Positions 1 through 8,719 are shown, counted from the first letter of the stretch. The stretch: 64,000 nt of DNA from Nocardia asteroides (GCA_019930625.1 CP082844.1:2170001-2234000), one strand, 5' to 3'. Notes: generated by a model from the sequence alone, not told the origin. Numbers and translations are program-made.

Positions 1-543
1 CGCGCAGCGCGCCAGCTTCTCGGCCGATCCGGCGGTCACCGCCACCCGAGCGCCGAGGGCGCGGGCGACCTGGATGGCGTGCGTGCCGATCCCGCTGCCG
101 CCGCCGTGGACCAGCACCAGCTGGTTCGCGCGCAGATCGGCGGTCATCACGAGGTTCGACCACACGGTCGCCGCCACTTCGGGCAACCCGGCCGCCGCGC
201 CCAGGTCCATGCCGTCCGGAACCGCGAGCACCTGCGTCGCGGGCACCACCACCCGTTCGGCGTAACCACCGCCGGAAAGCAGCGCGCAGACCCGATCGCC
301 CACCGTCCACTCACGCACCCCGTCGCCGATTTCGGCGATGACACCGGAACATTCGAGGCCGGGGAACGGGCTGGCGCCGGGCGGCGGCGGGTAATAACCC
401 TGACGTTGCAACAGATCGGCACGGTTGACGCCCGCCGCGGCCACCTCGATCAGCACTTCCCCAGGTCCGGGCGCCGGATCCGGCACCTCGGCCCAGGACA
501 TCACCTCGGGGCCGCCGAAACTCTTCAGATCTATCGCGCGCAC
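1..543 (-). CDS. NAD(P)H quinone oxidoreductase (3' part cut by window edge)
   Basis: Zinc-independent medium-chain dehydrogenase/quinone oxidoreductase of the QOR/PIG3 type, predicted to reduce quinones or enones with NADPH in the cytoplasm. The 181 visible codons hold the N-terminal GroES-like domain (VNRADLLQRQGYYPPPPG, a family signature, then FPGLECSGVIAEIG) and the start of the Rossmann domain (VLVHGGGSGIGTHAIQVA). The cysteine ligands of the structural zinc in alcohol dehydrogenases are absent, as expected for this subfamily. The GTG start at 543 is preceded by a CACTAT -10-like box six bases upstream, so the message may be leaderless. The C-terminal half lies outside the window. Confidence 0.85.
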   Translation of the reverse strand, partial: MRAIDLKSFGGPEVMSWAEVPDPAPGPGEVLIEVAAAGVNRADLLQRQGYYPPPPGASPFPGLECSGVIAEIGDGVREWTVGDRVCALLSGGGYAERVVVPATQVLAVPDGMDLGAAAGLPEVAATVWSNLVMTADLRANQLVLVHGGGSGIGTHAIQVARALGARVAVTAGSAEKLARCA

Positions 544-686
544 CGTGCCATAGTGCTCCGCCGGTACGCGGCGCTGCGCGCGGACCCCCGAGTCGGACCG
601 ATGGGCGCGGTGCGGCGAGCGTGGCGCGGAAACGGAACGCGGGAACGCAATCTGGCAAGCGGCCTGCGGTGACCGGCGTCACGGAC

Positions 687-692
687 TACCGT
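687..692 (+). promoter_or_regulatory. -10 box of leaderless promoter
   Basis: TACCGT followed by seven bases and then the GTG start of the FMN hydroxy-acid oxidase. There is no Shine-Dalgarno sequence, which fits a leaderless transcript. Confidence 0.6.
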
Positions 693-699
693 TCCGGGG

Positions 700-1878
700 G
701 TGAGCGGCGGCTTCATCGACTTTCAGAACGAGATCTACCTGGGCGGGCTGGGTGGCGTGACCCCCGAGTTGCCCATGACCGCCGCGGGTTTGGAATCGCT
801 CGCGCGGGAGCGGCTGGATCCGGTCGCCTTCGCGTACGTCGCGGGCAGCGCGTCCGCGGAGCGCACCGCCGCGGCCAATCGGTCCGCCTTCGACCGCTAC
901 CGCCTGCTTCCCCGGATGCTGCGCGGCTCCACCGGCCCGGGCGCCCGGGATCTGTCGGTCGAGGTGCTCGGCACCAAGCTGGCCGCGCCCGTGCTGACCG
1001 CGCCGATCGGCGTCCTCGAACTGTTGCACGAGGGCGGCGAGGTGATCGTGGCCGAGGTCGCCAAGGAACTCGGCATCGGCACGGTGCTGTCCACCGCGGC
1101 CTCCTCGACCATCGAGGACGTGGGCGCGGCGGCCGGTGCGTGGTGGTACCAGTTGTACTGGCCTGCGGACGACGAACTGGCGTGCTCGTTCGTCCGGCGT
1201 GCCGAGCGGGCCGGAGCTTCGGCGCTCGTGGTCACCGTGGACACCCCCACCCTCGGCTGGCGGCCGCGCGACCTGGAACACGCGCACCTGCCGTTCCTGC
1301 ACGGCAAGGGCATCGCCAACTACCTGTCCGACCCGGTGTTCCGGGGCAAACTCGCCGCCGCACCGGAGGAGAGCGACGAGGCGATGCGGACGGCCATCCT
1401 CATCTGGGCCGGGCTGTTCGGCAACCACACGCTGCGGCTCGCCGATCTGGCGCGGCTGCGCGAATGGACCGACCTCCCGATCGCGGTGAAGGGCATCCTG
1501 CATCCCGACGACGCGCGCCAGGTGGTGGACGCGGGCGCCGACGCGGTGGTCGTGAGCAATCACGGCGGCCGTCAGGTGGACGGCTCGATCGCGGCGCTGG
1601 ACGCGCTCCCCGCGGTGGTCGCCACCATCGGCGACCGTGCCGACGTGCTGTTCGACTCCGGAGTGCGCACCGGTTCCGACGTGCTCGTCGCGCTGGCCCT
1701 GGGTGCGAAGGCCGTGCTGTACGGGCGGCCGTGGGCCTATGGCCTCGGCCTCGCCGGCGCCACCGGGGCTCGGCACGCGCTTCGAATCCTCCTCGCCGAT
1801 TTCGACTCCGCGCTCGGCCTCTCCGGCTGCACGAACCCGGCCGCGGTGAGCCGCGCACTGCTGTCCATGGTGCGCTGA
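700..1878 (+). CDS. FMN-dependent lactate 2-monooxygenase-like alpha-hydroxy-acid oxidase
   Basis: A 392-residue TIM-barrel flavoprotein that oxidises an L-2-hydroxy acid (lactate or similar). Family motifs are visible: WYQLYW in the middle, the active-site SNHGGRQVDGS near residue 287 (catalytic His plus substrate-binding Arg), and the phosphate-binding DSGVRTGSDVLVALALGAK with YGRPWAYGL. A long loop before the catalytic His (GKGIANYLSDPVF) resembles mycobacterial lactate 2-monooxygenase more than plain lactate oxidase, so oxidative decarboxylation to acetate is the more likely chemistry; the substrate is inferred. The GTG start is set by the TACCGT box. It ends about 50 bases before a MarR gene in the same direction. 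Confidence 0.85.
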   Translation: MSGGFIDFQNEIYLGGLGGVTPELPMTAAGLESLARERLDPVAFAYVAGSASAERTAAANRSAFDRYRLLPRMLRGSTGPGARDLSVEVLGTKLAAPVLTAPIGVLELLHEGGEVIVAEVAKELGIGTVLSTAASSTIEDVGAAAGAWWYQLYWPADDELACSFVRRAERAGASALVVTVDTPTLGWRPRDLEHAHLPFLHGKGIANYLSDPVFRGKLAAAPEESDEAMRTAILIWAGLFGNHTLRLADLARLREWTDLPIAVKGILHPDDARQVVDAGADAVVVSNHGGRQVDGSIAALDALPAVVATIGDRADVLFDSGVRTGSDVLVALALGAKAVLYGRPWAYGLGLAGATGARHALRILLADFDSALGLSGCTNPAAVSRALLSMVR

Positions 1879-1915
1879 CCTGCGGCAGCCGATCATTTAC
1901 GCAGTTCGCCGGGCA

Positions 1916-1921
1916 TAGAAT
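1916..1921 (+). promoter_or_regulatory. -10 box of leaderless promoter
   Basis: TAGAAT followed by seven bases and GTG at 1929. It overlaps an in-frame ATG at 1920, which is therefore probably promoter and not start codon. Confidence 0.55.
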
Positions 1922-1928
1922 GGCCACC

Positions 1929-2420
1929 GTGCATCCCGAACCGAGCGGTCGTGTCGTGGCCGAGCCCCGCTGGCTGACCCCGGCCCAGCAGCGTGCCTGG
2001 CGCGCGTACATGGACGGCCACCAGCGCCTGATGACGGCGCTGAATCGTCAGTTGCAGCGGGATAGTGACCTGACCGTCGCCGAATACCGGATTCTGGTCC
2101 TGCTCTCCGAGGCGCCCGACCGCTCGTTGCGGATGAGCGAGCTGGCCGACGGCGTGTTGTCCTCACGCAGCAAGCTGACCCATCAGATCCGGCGGCTGGA
2201 GGCCCAGCGGATGGTCCGCCGCAACACCTGCCTCGAGGACGGCCGCGGGGTGCTCGCCGAACTCACCGACGAGGGCATGCGCCGCCTCGAAGCCGCAGCG
2301 CCCGGCCACGTCGAAGCCGTCCGCCGCCACTTCATCGACCTGCTGGCCCCCGCCCAGCTCGAAGTGATCGGTGACGTCTTCGAACGCGTCGACGAGGAAA
2401 TCGGCAAGCACTCCGGCTGA
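1929..2420 (+). CDS. MarR-family transcriptional regulator
   Basis: A 163-residue winged-helix regulator. The core reads LTVAEYRILVLLSEAP, then LRMSELADGVLSSRSKLTHQ (recognition helix) and QIRRLEAQRMVRRN with the wing DGRGVLAELTDEG, all canonical for MarR. Members usually bind palindromic operators as dimers and respond to phenolic ligands; no operator is obvious here. The GTG at 1929 is preferred over the ATG at 1920 because the latter sits in a TAGAAT -10 box. It follows the hydroxy-acid oxidase and precedes a tRNA gene, so its target could be the upstream gene (inference). Confidence 0.85.
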   Translation: MHPEPSGRVVAEPRWLTPAQQRAWRAYMDGHQRLMTALNRQLQRDSDLTVAEYRILVLLSEAPDRSLRMSELADGVLSSRSKLTHQIRRLEAQRMVRRNTCLEDGRGVLAELTDEGMRRLEAAAPGHVEAVRRHFIDLLAPAQLEVIGDVFERVDEEIGKHSG

Positions 2421-2444
2421 GGCGTCCGCTACGATCAGGTCCCT

Positions 2445-2529
2445 GGAGACGTGGCAGAGCGGCCGAATGCACTCGCCTTGAAAGCGAGCGTCGCGAGAGC
2501 GACCGGGGGTTCAAATCCCTCCGTCTCCG
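2445..2529 (+). tRNA. tRNA-Ser (TGA anticodon)
   Basis: Class II tRNA with acceptor pair GGAGACG/CGTCTCC, anticodon stem CTCGC/GCGAG around loop CTTGAAA (anticodon TGA), a long variable arm and T loop TTCAAAT. The 3' CCA is not encoded. Confidence 0.95.
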
Positions 2530-2590
2530 CAAAGGAACCGGCACTTCGATCTTCGTGGCATGGACAAGCACCGGGCTTCCAGCAATGTGG

Positions 2591-3742
2591 TCACAGCCCT
2601 ATGTCGGCATCGAAATCCCTGCGGACGAAGTTCGGCCGGATGTCCAGGTCGGGCGGGTCGTAGTAGCGGTGGAAGGTCGGGGTCAGCCCGGATGAGATCG
2701 GCGGGTTGATCCAGGACCAGTCGGTGGGGCAGGCGCGGCCCGCGGCCTCCTCGCGCTTGACGTGATCGCAGAACTGCTTGGCGACGGTGTGGTGGTCGAC
2801 GATGTACACGCCCGCCTTGCGGAAGCTGTAGAGCACCGCGCGGTTGAGCTCGACCAAGGCCTGATCGCGCCAGAGATTGCGCTCGGCCCTGGTGTCCAGG
2901 CACATCATCTCCGCGATCAGCGGGAGCATGTTGTAGCGGTTGGCGTCGCTGAGATTGCGCGCGCCGATCTCCGCGCCCAGATACCAGCCGTTGAACGGCG
3001 CGAACGGGTACGTCATGCCGCCGACCTCGAGATTCATGTTCGACACCGCGGGCAGCGCGTGCCAGCGCAGTCCGAGACCGGCGAACCACTCGAACTCCGG
3101 GTGCTCGAGTTCCACCTCGCGCGCGAGCTCGGGCTGGATCTCGAACCAGCGGACCGGCTCGTCCGGCGTGCTGATCAGCAACGGAAGGATGTCGAAAGGC
3201 GTTCCGGCCCCCTGCCACCCGAGCTGCACGGCGAATTCGGTGAGCTCGATATTGGCGGCGTCGCCGGTGACCGTGCCATCCCCGTTGCGATAGCCCGCGT
3301 ATCGGATGATCTGCGGGCTGACGATGCGGAACTCGCGGCCGTCCGGTTGCCGCGGCGGGCCGACGGTGATCATCGACTGGATGGCGCCGCCGTTGGTGGC
3401 CATGTGCAGGTGCTGCCAGCAGACCTCGGCCAGCTCGCGGGCCGAGCGCACGCGGCGGGCGTCGAGCAATTTGAGGGAGCGCCAATGTTTCCGGCCGACG
3501 CAGCGCGCGTGATTTCGCCAGGCGAGTTTGGCTCCGATCAGGATCTCCTCGGCGGTCTGCAGATAGGCGCCGGTCTGTTCGAGCTGCTCGAGCGCGCCGC
3601 GCCTGCGCTGAGCGCTCAGGTGCGCCAGTTCGGGCAGCCGGAAGAACTCGTCGCACTCCCGCATCCGGCGTCGCAGATCGGGGATGAAAGGTTCTGTGTG
3701 CGATTCGTTCTCGATCGAGGAGACGGGTGACACTGGATTCAC
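2591..3742 (-). CDS. nos: Bacterial nitric oxide synthase (oxygenase domain)
   Basis: A 383-residue haem-thiolate NO synthase oxygenase, oxidising L-arginine to citrulline and NO with electrons from a separate flavoprotein; no reductase domain is fused. Visible: the proximal haem cysteine in RNHARCVGRKHW (Cys81), the arginine-binding glutamate in FNGWYLGAEIGARNL, and the C-terminal pterin/haem segment DWSWINPPISSGLTPTFHRYY. The length matches bacterial NOS (about 360-390). The GTG at 3742 was chosen because GGAG lies eight bases upstream; the frame stays open further 5' but with poor codon use. NOS activity has long been known from Nocardia, which supports the organism assignment. No partner reductase or nitration pathway is adjacent. 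Confidence 0.93.
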   Translation of the reverse strand: MNPVSPVSSIENESHTEPFIPDLRRRMRECDEFFRLPELAHLSAQRRRGALEQLEQTGAYLQTAEEILIGAKLAWRNHARCVGRKHWRSLKLLDARRVRSARELAEVCWQHLHMATNGGAIQSMITVGPPRQPDGREFRIVSPQIIRYAGYRNGDGTVTGDAANIELTEFAVQLGWQGAGTPFDILPLLISTPDEPVRWFEIQPELAREVELEHPEFEWFAGLGLRWHALPAVSNMNLEVGGMTYPFAPFNGWYLGAEIGARNLSDANRYNMLPLIAEMMCLDTRAERNLWRDQALVELNRAVLYSFRKAGVYIVDHHTVAKQFCDHVKREEAAGRACPTDWSWINPPISSGLTPTFHRYYDPPDLDIRPNFVRRDFDADIGL

Positions 3743-4173
3743 GATTTTCTCCGGTCGGGCATTGGTGCTGCGATGAAACAGGCGAGTCGAGCAGAGAATT
3801 CGCGCGGAAGCGCGGGCGGCAACGATTCGCGGCAGGTGGCCCACGACGGCACTCGGAACGGATGCCAGAAAATAGCCTCGGAACGGGACTTACTCGAATA
3901 CCGGCGCGATGTCCACGACTGGAAACCGGGCGGACGGTCCACTTCGGACACCACGGCATACTGCGATGACCTCGGTGCTGATGGTATGGATGCGCGATCA
4001 TGCCCGTCCTAGTTCGATACCCGGAGGAGGCTCGCCGCACAGCGTACGGCGGGTGTGCTGACGGTGTGCCATGATTTGCTGGATTTGCTGGGTCGGCAGA
4101 AGAAGCGGGCCCGAATCGGCGGTGTCCAGTATCGTTGACCCGATCTGCTTTTCGAGGGTTGAGGGGTTCGCTC
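3743..4173. other. Divergent intergenic region between nos and the NicO permease
   Basis: About 430 bases without a convincing gene; short open frames here have poor codon bias. It holds the nos ribosome site at its left end and a TATCGT -10-like box at 4130-4135 for the permease. No cobalamin or nickel riboswitch structure was recognised. Confidence 0.5.
4130..4135 (+). promoter_or_regulatory. -10 box upstream of metal permease
   Basis: TATCGT about 38 bases before the GTG at 4174, leaving a short leader that contains a GAGGGG ribosome site. Confidence 0.4.
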
Positions 4174-5223
4174 GTGCGCAGTGTCATCGGTATGGCGATC
4201 ACCGTCGTCGTGCTTCATATCCTCGGCTGGGGGACGCTTCTGCTGTTCGTCGTGCCGGGCCACTATGTGATCGGTGGTTCGGTATTCGGCGTCGGCCTGG
4301 GAGTGACGGCGTACACGCTCGGCATGCGGCACGCGTTCGACGCCGACCATATCGCCGCGATCGACAACACCACGCGAAAGCTCGTGGCGGAGAGTGGGAA
4401 ACAGAAGGTCCAGACCGTCGGTTTCTGGTTCGCGCTCGGCCATTCCACCGTAGTTTTCGTACTGGTGGCTTTGCTCGCCTTCGGCGTGCGGGCGCTGGCG
4501 TCCGGGTTGGAGGATGAGGACTCCGCCCTGCAACGCTGGACGGGCCTGTGGGGAACCGGCGTGTCAGGTGCGTTCCTGATCCTGATCGGCCTGCTGAATC
4601 TGGCCTCGCTGGTAGGCATCTGGCGGGTGTTCCAGCAGATGCGCCTCGGCGAGTACGACGAAGCGCAGCTGGAACGACAGCTGGACAGCCGTGGCCTGCT
4701 CAACCGGGTGCTGCGGCCGGTGATCGGTCTCGTCCGCGAGCCGCGGCACATGTATCCGGTGGGCATGCTGTTCGGCCTCGGTTTCGACACCGTCACCGAA
4801 GTCGGGCTGCTGGTGATCGCGGGCGGTGCCGCGGCGACCGGGCTGCCCTGGTACTCGATTCTGGTGCTGCCCGTGTTGTTCTCGGCGGGCATGGCGCTGT
4901 TCGATTCGCTGGACGGGTCGTTCATGAGCTATGCCTACGACTGGGCCTTCGCTCGGCCGGTGCGCAAGATCTACTACAACCTGGTGATCACCGGCCTGTC
5001 GGTCGCGGTCGCGCTGTTGATCGGAGGGCAGGAAATCGTCTCCATCTTCGCCGAGAAACTCGAAGTAGAGTCGGGTGTGGTTGCCTGGGTCGGGAATCTG
5101 GATCTGGGTGATCTCGGCTACATCATCGTGGGGCTGTTCGTGCTCACCTGGGCGGTCGCCGTCGCGGTCTGGCGATTCGCCGGAGTGGAGCGACGCTGGC
5201 AGGACGGACTGGCCGCGCGATGA
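4174..5223 (+). CDS. NicO/HoxN-family nickel or cobalt permease
   Basis: A 349-residue inner-membrane permease for Ni2+ or Co2+ with about eight hydrophobic helices. The signature of the family, RHAFDADHIAAIDN (HX4DH, His53 to His59), lies in the second helix, followed by FWFALGHSTVVF and LFGLGFDTVTEVGLL. The selected GTG has GAGGGG seven bases upstream; an in-frame TTG at 4135 overlaps the -10 box and is less likely. The metal cannot be fixed from sequence: no urease, hydrogenase or cobalamin gene is nearby. Its stop codon region abuts the leader of the esterase gene. Confidence 0.88.
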   Translation: MRSVIGMAITVVVLHILGWGTLLLFVVPGHYVIGGSVFGVGLGVTAYTLGMRHAFDADHIAAIDNTTRKLVAESGKQKVQTVGFWFALGHSTVVFVLVALLAFGVRALASGLEDEDSALQRWTGLWGTGVSGAFLILIGLLNLASLVGIWRVFQQMRLGEYDEAQLERQLDSRGLLNRVLRPVIGLVREPRHMYPVGMLFGLGFDTVTEVGLLVIAGGAAATGLPWYSILVLPVLFSAGMALFDSLDGSFMSYAYDWAFARPVRKIYYNLVITGLSVAVALLIGGQEIVSIFAEKLEVESGVVAWVGNLDLGDLGYIIVGLFVLTWAVAVAVWRFAGVERRWQDGLAAR

Positions 5224-5281
5224 GCGCCACATGCGTGCCCCGCCAGGGCGACGGCTGTCGTCCCACCTGCGGGGGCTCTGG

Positions 5282-5287
5282 CAGGAT
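5282..5287 (+). promoter_or_regulatory. -10-like box for secreted esterase
   Basis: CAGGAT followed by seven bases and the ATG at 5295; it fits the leaderless pattern used by many genes here and helps choose that start. Confidence 0.4.
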
Positions 5288-5294
5288 GGGTCGC

Positions 5295-6368
5295 ATGCTG
5301 TCTCGGCGCGCGGTGCGGCGTTGGGTCTCCAGCGCCCTGATAAGCGCCGCACTTGTCTCCGGTGCGGTGGGATTGGGTGCTTCCCAGGTAACGGCGGTCC
5401 CCGGGAAACCGCCGCCGGTGAACAGTGGGTCCTCCGACGGTCCCGGCCCGGCCGAGCCGACCACCAAGCGACCCTCCATCGCGCGGATCGAGCGCATCGA
5501 ACCGATCCACGATCGGTGGCTACGGGTCTACGTCGCCTCGCCCGCGATGAGCCGGGTGGTCGAAGTGCAAGTTCTGCTGCCGCGCGACCAGTCGCGCCCG
5601 CGTCCGACCGTGTACATGCTCGACGGCCGCAGCGCGAGCCCCGACAGCAACAACTGGACCGAACTCGGGCACGCCGACCGCTTCTACGCGGACAAGGACG
5701 TCAACGTCGTGCTCACCGTCGGCGGTCCCGCCAGCTTCTACACCGACTGGCAGCAGCCCGACCCGGTGCTCGGCACGAACAAGTGGGAGACGTTCCTGAC
5801 CAAGGAGCTGCCTCCGCTGATCGACGCGGAGTTCGACGGCAACGGCACCAACGCCGTCATGGGCGTCTCGATGGGCGCGGAGGCGGCGATGATGCTGGCG
5901 TTCCGGCAACCGGCGCTCTACACCGCGATCGCGGCGCACAGCGGCTGCTTCTCGATGGGCACCGACATCGGCCAGGCGCAGGCGCGCGCCGTGGTCGCCA
6001 CCTACATGGGCGAGCCGGACAACATGTTCGGCAAGCAGGACGATCCGGCCTGGCTCGCGCACGACGTCACCCTGCACGCGGACGCGCTGCGCGGCAAGAC
6101 GATCTATCTTTCGGTCGGCAGCGGCCTGCCCGGCGTGCACGACGTGCCGGGCAACCCGAACGTCGACCTTCCCAGCGCCATCACGTTCGGCGGGCCGCTG
6201 GAGGCCGCGACCAACGCCTGCACCAGGCGGCTCACCGATCGACTGCGGTCCCTCGACATTCCGGTCACCGCGCATTTCCGGGCCACCGGTACGCACTCCT
6301 GGCCGTACTGGGAGGACGAGCTGGCCCTCTCGTGGCCCACGATCGCGCCCGCGATCGGCGTTCGTTAA
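5295..6368 (+). CDS. Secreted esterase of the antigen 85 / mycolyltransferase superfamily
   Basis: A 357-residue exported alpha/beta hydrolase. Residues 1 to about 35 form a signal peptide (positively charged RRAVRR, hydrophobic core, ending near TAVPG). The nucleophile is Ser192 in GVSMGAEAA and the catalytic His is His334 in ATGTHSWPYW; the acid is probably the Asp in DNMFGKQDDP or nearby. This resembles the corynebacterial/nocardial mycolyltransferase family, which moves mycolates onto trehalose or arabinogalactan in the cell envelope; a plain esterase is also possible. Several upstream in-frame ATG codons exist, but the signal peptide fits the 5295 start. It converges with the aminotransferase gene and overlaps it by four bases. 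Confidence 0.82.
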   Translation: MLSRRAVRRWVSSALISAALVSGAVGLGASQVTAVPGKPPPVNSGSSDGPGPAEPTTKRPSIARIERIEPIHDRWLRVYVASPAMSRVVEVQVLLPRDQSRPRPTVYMLDGRSASPDSNNWTELGHADRFYADKDVNVVLTVGGPASFYTDWQQPDPVLGTNKWETFLTKELPPLIDAEFDGNGTNAVMGVSMGAEAAMMLAFRQPALYTAIAAHSGCFSMGTDIGQAQARAVVATYMGEPDNMFGKQDDPAWLAHDVTLHADALRGKTIYLSVGSGLPGVHDVPGNPNVDLPSAITFGGPLEAATNACTRRLTDRLRSLDIPVTAHFRATGTHSWPYWEDELALSWPTIAPAIGVR

Positions 6369-7438
6369 CCCAGGAACCGCGCGAGCACATCCGGCGCACC
6401 GGCGAAGCTCAGGAACAGGTCGTTCTCGTGCGGGTCACCGATGGTGACACGCACCCCGTCGGTTCCGTACGGCCGCACCAGCACGCCGGCCGTCGCGCTC
6501 GCCTCGCCGAACTCGGCGCTGCGCGCGCCCAGCGGCAGCCAGACGAAATTCGCCTCGCTCGGCGGCACCGGATAGCCCGCCGTCACCAGCGCGTCGCGCA
6601 CGCGCGCGCGTTCGGCGACCAGAAGGTCGGTGCGATCCAGCAGCTCGTGACGGGCCTCCAGCGACGCGATCGCCGCCGCCTGCGCGAGCCGGTTCACGCT
6701 GAACGGGATGTGCACCTTCAGTAGGGCCGTGATCACGGCCGGGTCGCCCACCGCGTAGCCCACTCGCAGCCCGGCCAGGCCGTACGCCTTGGAGAAGGTG
6801 CGCAGCACAACCACATTGGGCCTGGTCCGGCCGAGCTCGACGCCGTCAGGGCGGTCGGCCAGCCGGATGTATTCGTAGTACGCCTCGTCCAGCACCACCA
6901 GCACGTGCGACGGCACCGCGTCCAGGAACCGGACCAGCGCCGCCTTGCCGACGGCGGTGCCGGTGGGATTGTTCGGGTTGCAGACGAAGATCAACTTGGT
7001 CCGCTCGGTGACGGCGGCGGCCAGCGCGTCCAGATCGTGAACCTGGCCGGGTGTGAGCGGCACCTGCACGGCGGTGGCGTTGCCCACCTTCGTCACGATC
7101 GGGTACGCCTCGAACGAGCGCCACGCGAACAGCACCTCGTCGGACGGCGACGCGCAGGTGATCTGCACCAGCTCCTGGCACAGCGCGACGCTGCCGCACC
7201 CGACCGCGATATTGTCGAAGCCGACCCCAAGGAACTCGGCCAGCGCCGTGCGCAGCTCGGTGACCTGGTTGTCCGGATACCGGTTGGCCAGCTCGGCCGC
7301 CTCGGCGATGGCTTTCGCGGCGGCGGGCAGCGGACCGACGGTCGTCTCGTTGCTGGCCAATTTGACCGCGCCGGGATTGCTGCGGCCGGGGGTGTACGCC
7401 GGGATCGATTCGAGGTCCGGCCGGATCTGCGCTGTCAC
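6365..7438 (-). CDS. pat: Aromatic / histidinol-phosphate aminotransferase (PLP fold type I)
   Basis: A 357-residue class I aminotransferase close to mycobacterial HisC2/Pat, which transaminates aromatic 2-oxo acids. It has the PLP lysine in RTFSKAYGLAGLRVGY, the CNPNNPTG loop, VVLDEAYYEY and the N-terminal KLASNETTVGPLP motif typical of the HisC2 group. The N-terminus MTAQIRPDLESIPAYTPG matches the family start. The GTG at 7438 lies six bases after a TAGGGT box, so it is probably leaderless. With tyrA about 15 kb away it could serve phenylalanine/tyrosine synthesis (inference). Confidence 0.88.
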   Translation of the reverse strand: MTAQIRPDLESIPAYTPGRSNPGAVKLASNETTVGPLPAAAKAIAEAAELANRYPDNQVTELRTALAEFLGVGFDNIAVGCGSVALCQELVQITCASPSDEVLFAWRSFEAYPIVTKVGNATAVQVPLTPGQVHDLDALAAAVTERTKLIFVCNPNNPTGTAVGKAALVRFLDAVPSHVLVVLDEAYYEYIRLADRPDGVELGRTRPNVVVLRTFSKAYGLAGLRVGYAVGDPAVITALLKVHIPFSVNRLAQAAAIASLEARHELLDRTDLLVAERARVRDALVTAGYPVPPSEANFVWLPLGARSAEFGEASATAGVLVRPYGTDGVRVTIGDPHENDLFLSFAGAPDVLARFLG

Positions 7439-7444
7439 ACTCCA

Positions 7445-7450
7445 ACCCTA
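7445..7450 (-). promoter_or_regulatory. -10 box of leaderless promoter (aminotransferase)
   Basis: TAGGGT on the minus strand, then six bases and GTG at 7438. Confidence 0.55.
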
Positions 7451-7543
7451 ATCCGTGCCGTGGAAGGCCTGATCGGCCTACCGGAAAATCTCTGGGCGAT
7501 AGGCCCTCACGTGCAATTTCTACCGAAGATCAGCAACTCGCCC

Positions 7544-7549
7544 TAGGCT
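7544..7549 (+). promoter_or_regulatory. -10 box of leaderless promoter (DLH-like gene)
   Basis: TAGGCT, then six bases and ATG at 7556; no ribosome site. Confidence 0.6.
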
Positions 7550-7555
7550 GGATTC

Positions 7556-8263
7556 ATGTCGGGCACCTACGACGATATGGCCCCGCTGCGGGGTAGCGAC
7601 CGGGAAGAAGTGCGGCCGACCAGCGGTGGGCAGGTGCCCATCACGGTGATGGAGCCGGAAGGAAATGCCCGTGGCGGAATCGTGCTGCTGCACGAGTCCG
7701 GCGAGTTCACCGGCGCGTTACGCGACCTGATGAACGCACTGGCCGGCGAGGGATGGACGGTGGTCGCACCCAAACTCTTCCATCGCGAGGACGGCCAGGC
7801 GGGCGGCGGGGTCTTCGGCGACGAGCTGTTCGAAGACTTCGACGCCTGCTTCGACTGGCTCACCCGGCGCGGGGTGTTTCCCGACACCATCGGCGTGCTC
7901 GGTTTCGACTCCGCGGGCACCGCCGCGTTCCTCGTCGCGACCAATCGTCCGATCGGCGCCGCGGTGAGCGTAGCCTCGCCCGGCATCATCGAGCCGCTCA
8001 CCGACCAGGCCGACGCCTTGGTGCGCGCCGCTCCCCACCTACAGGCGCCGTGGCTCGGCCTGTTCGGCGTCGACGACCCGGCCACCCCGCCCGCCCAGGT
8101 CGACCAGTTGCGTGACGCGACCGCCCGCGCTGCGGTCGCCAGCCTGGTCGTCACCTACCCCGGCCTGCACCACCGCGCCGACACCCCCGAGGCGGACGAG
8201 GACATGGCGACCGTCGATTCGCAGACCAGAATCTTCGACTGGTTCGACAGCAACCTGCGCTGA
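7556..8263 (+). CDS. Dienelactone-hydrolase-like alpha/beta hydrolase with altered nucleophile position
   Basis: A 235-residue protein with the dienelactone hydrolase fold: GIVLLHESGEFTG (oxyanion loop), VVAPKLFHR, and C-terminal TYPGLHHRADTPE carrying the catalytic-type His. At the nucleophile elbow the family usually has G-Y/F-C-x-G-G; here the elbow reads LGFDSAGTAA, with Asp in place of Cys and Ser next to it. The protein may use the serine, or may have lost hydrolase activity. The substrate is unknown. It stands alone between the aminotransferase and tRNA genes. Confidence 0.75.
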   Translation: MSGTYDDMAPLRGSDREEVRPTSGGQVPITVMEPEGNARGGIVLLHESGEFTGALRDLMNALAGEGWTVVAPKLFHREDGQAGGGVFGDELFEDFDACFDWLTRRGVFPDTIGVLGFDSAGTAAFLVATNRPIGAAVSVASPGIIEPLTDQADALVRAAPHLQAPWLGLFGVDDPATPPAQVDQLRDATARAAVASLVVTYPGLHHRADTPEADEDMATVDSQTRIFDWFDSNLR

Positions 8264-8351
8264 CCAGCCGTTTTGTGATCTGAACGGTAGCTGCTGTAAC
8301 CTTTGGGCTCGGCGGTTCGAAAGGACCGGTGCCCTCGAAGAGAAGGCTCCA

Positions 8352-8441
8352 GGAGGCGTGCCAGAGCGGCCGAATGGGACTCACTGCTAATGAGTTGTCC
8401 CTTCAAGGGGACCGGAGGTTCAAATCCTCTCGCCTCCGCCA
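8352..8441 (+). tRNA. tRNA-Ser (GCT anticodon)
   Basis: Acceptor GGAGGCG/CGCCTCC, anticodon stem ACTCA/TGAGT with loop CTGCTAA (GCT), long variable arm, T loop TTCAAAT. Discriminator G at 8438, and CCA is encoded at 8439-8441. Confidence 0.96.
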
Positions 8442-8475
8442 CGCCCGGGAAACCGGGTACAACTGAATAACACAT

Positions 8476-8548
8476 GCGCCCGTAGCTCAACGGATAGAGC
8501 ATCTGACTACGGATCAGAAGGTTGGGAGTTCGAGTCTCTCCGGGCGCA
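8476..8548 (+). tRNA. tRNA-Arg (ACG anticodon)
   Basis: Acceptor GCGCCCG/CGGGCGC, D arm AGCTCAACGGATAGAGC, anticodon stem TCTGA/TCAGA with loop CTACGGA (ACG), T loop TTCGAGT. CCA is not encoded. Confidence 0.96.
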
Positions 8549-8555
8549 CCGAACT

Positions 8556-8585
8556 GAGGCTTTCGGCGGTCACGCCGGGAGCCTC
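8556..8585 (+). terminator. Hairpin after tRNA-Arg
   Basis: GAGGCT and AGCCTC enclose an inner CGGCG/CGCCG stem, seven bases past the tRNA. There is no T tract, so it may act as a processing or weak termination structure. Confidence 0.4.
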
Positions 8586-8719
8586 GGTGCAATTCTCATT
8601 ACGTTGGAGCGTGGGCGGGAGCTTGCCAGCGGGGCGACTCCGCGGCAGTGGGACCCAGACGCGAAGGTAGGGGAACGAGTTCGGGGGCGTAATCGGATAT
8701 CGCTATACGGGGGCGGCGT

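Noticed and set aside
679..1896. 405-aa minus-strand frame opposite the FMN oxidase
   Set aside because: Shadow of a high-GC gene; rich in Arg/Gly/His without structure, while the plus strand has all FMN-enzyme motifs.
3743..4173. Cobalamin or nickel riboswitch before the NicO permease
   Set aside because: No conserved B12 box or NiCo-like four-helix sequence was found.
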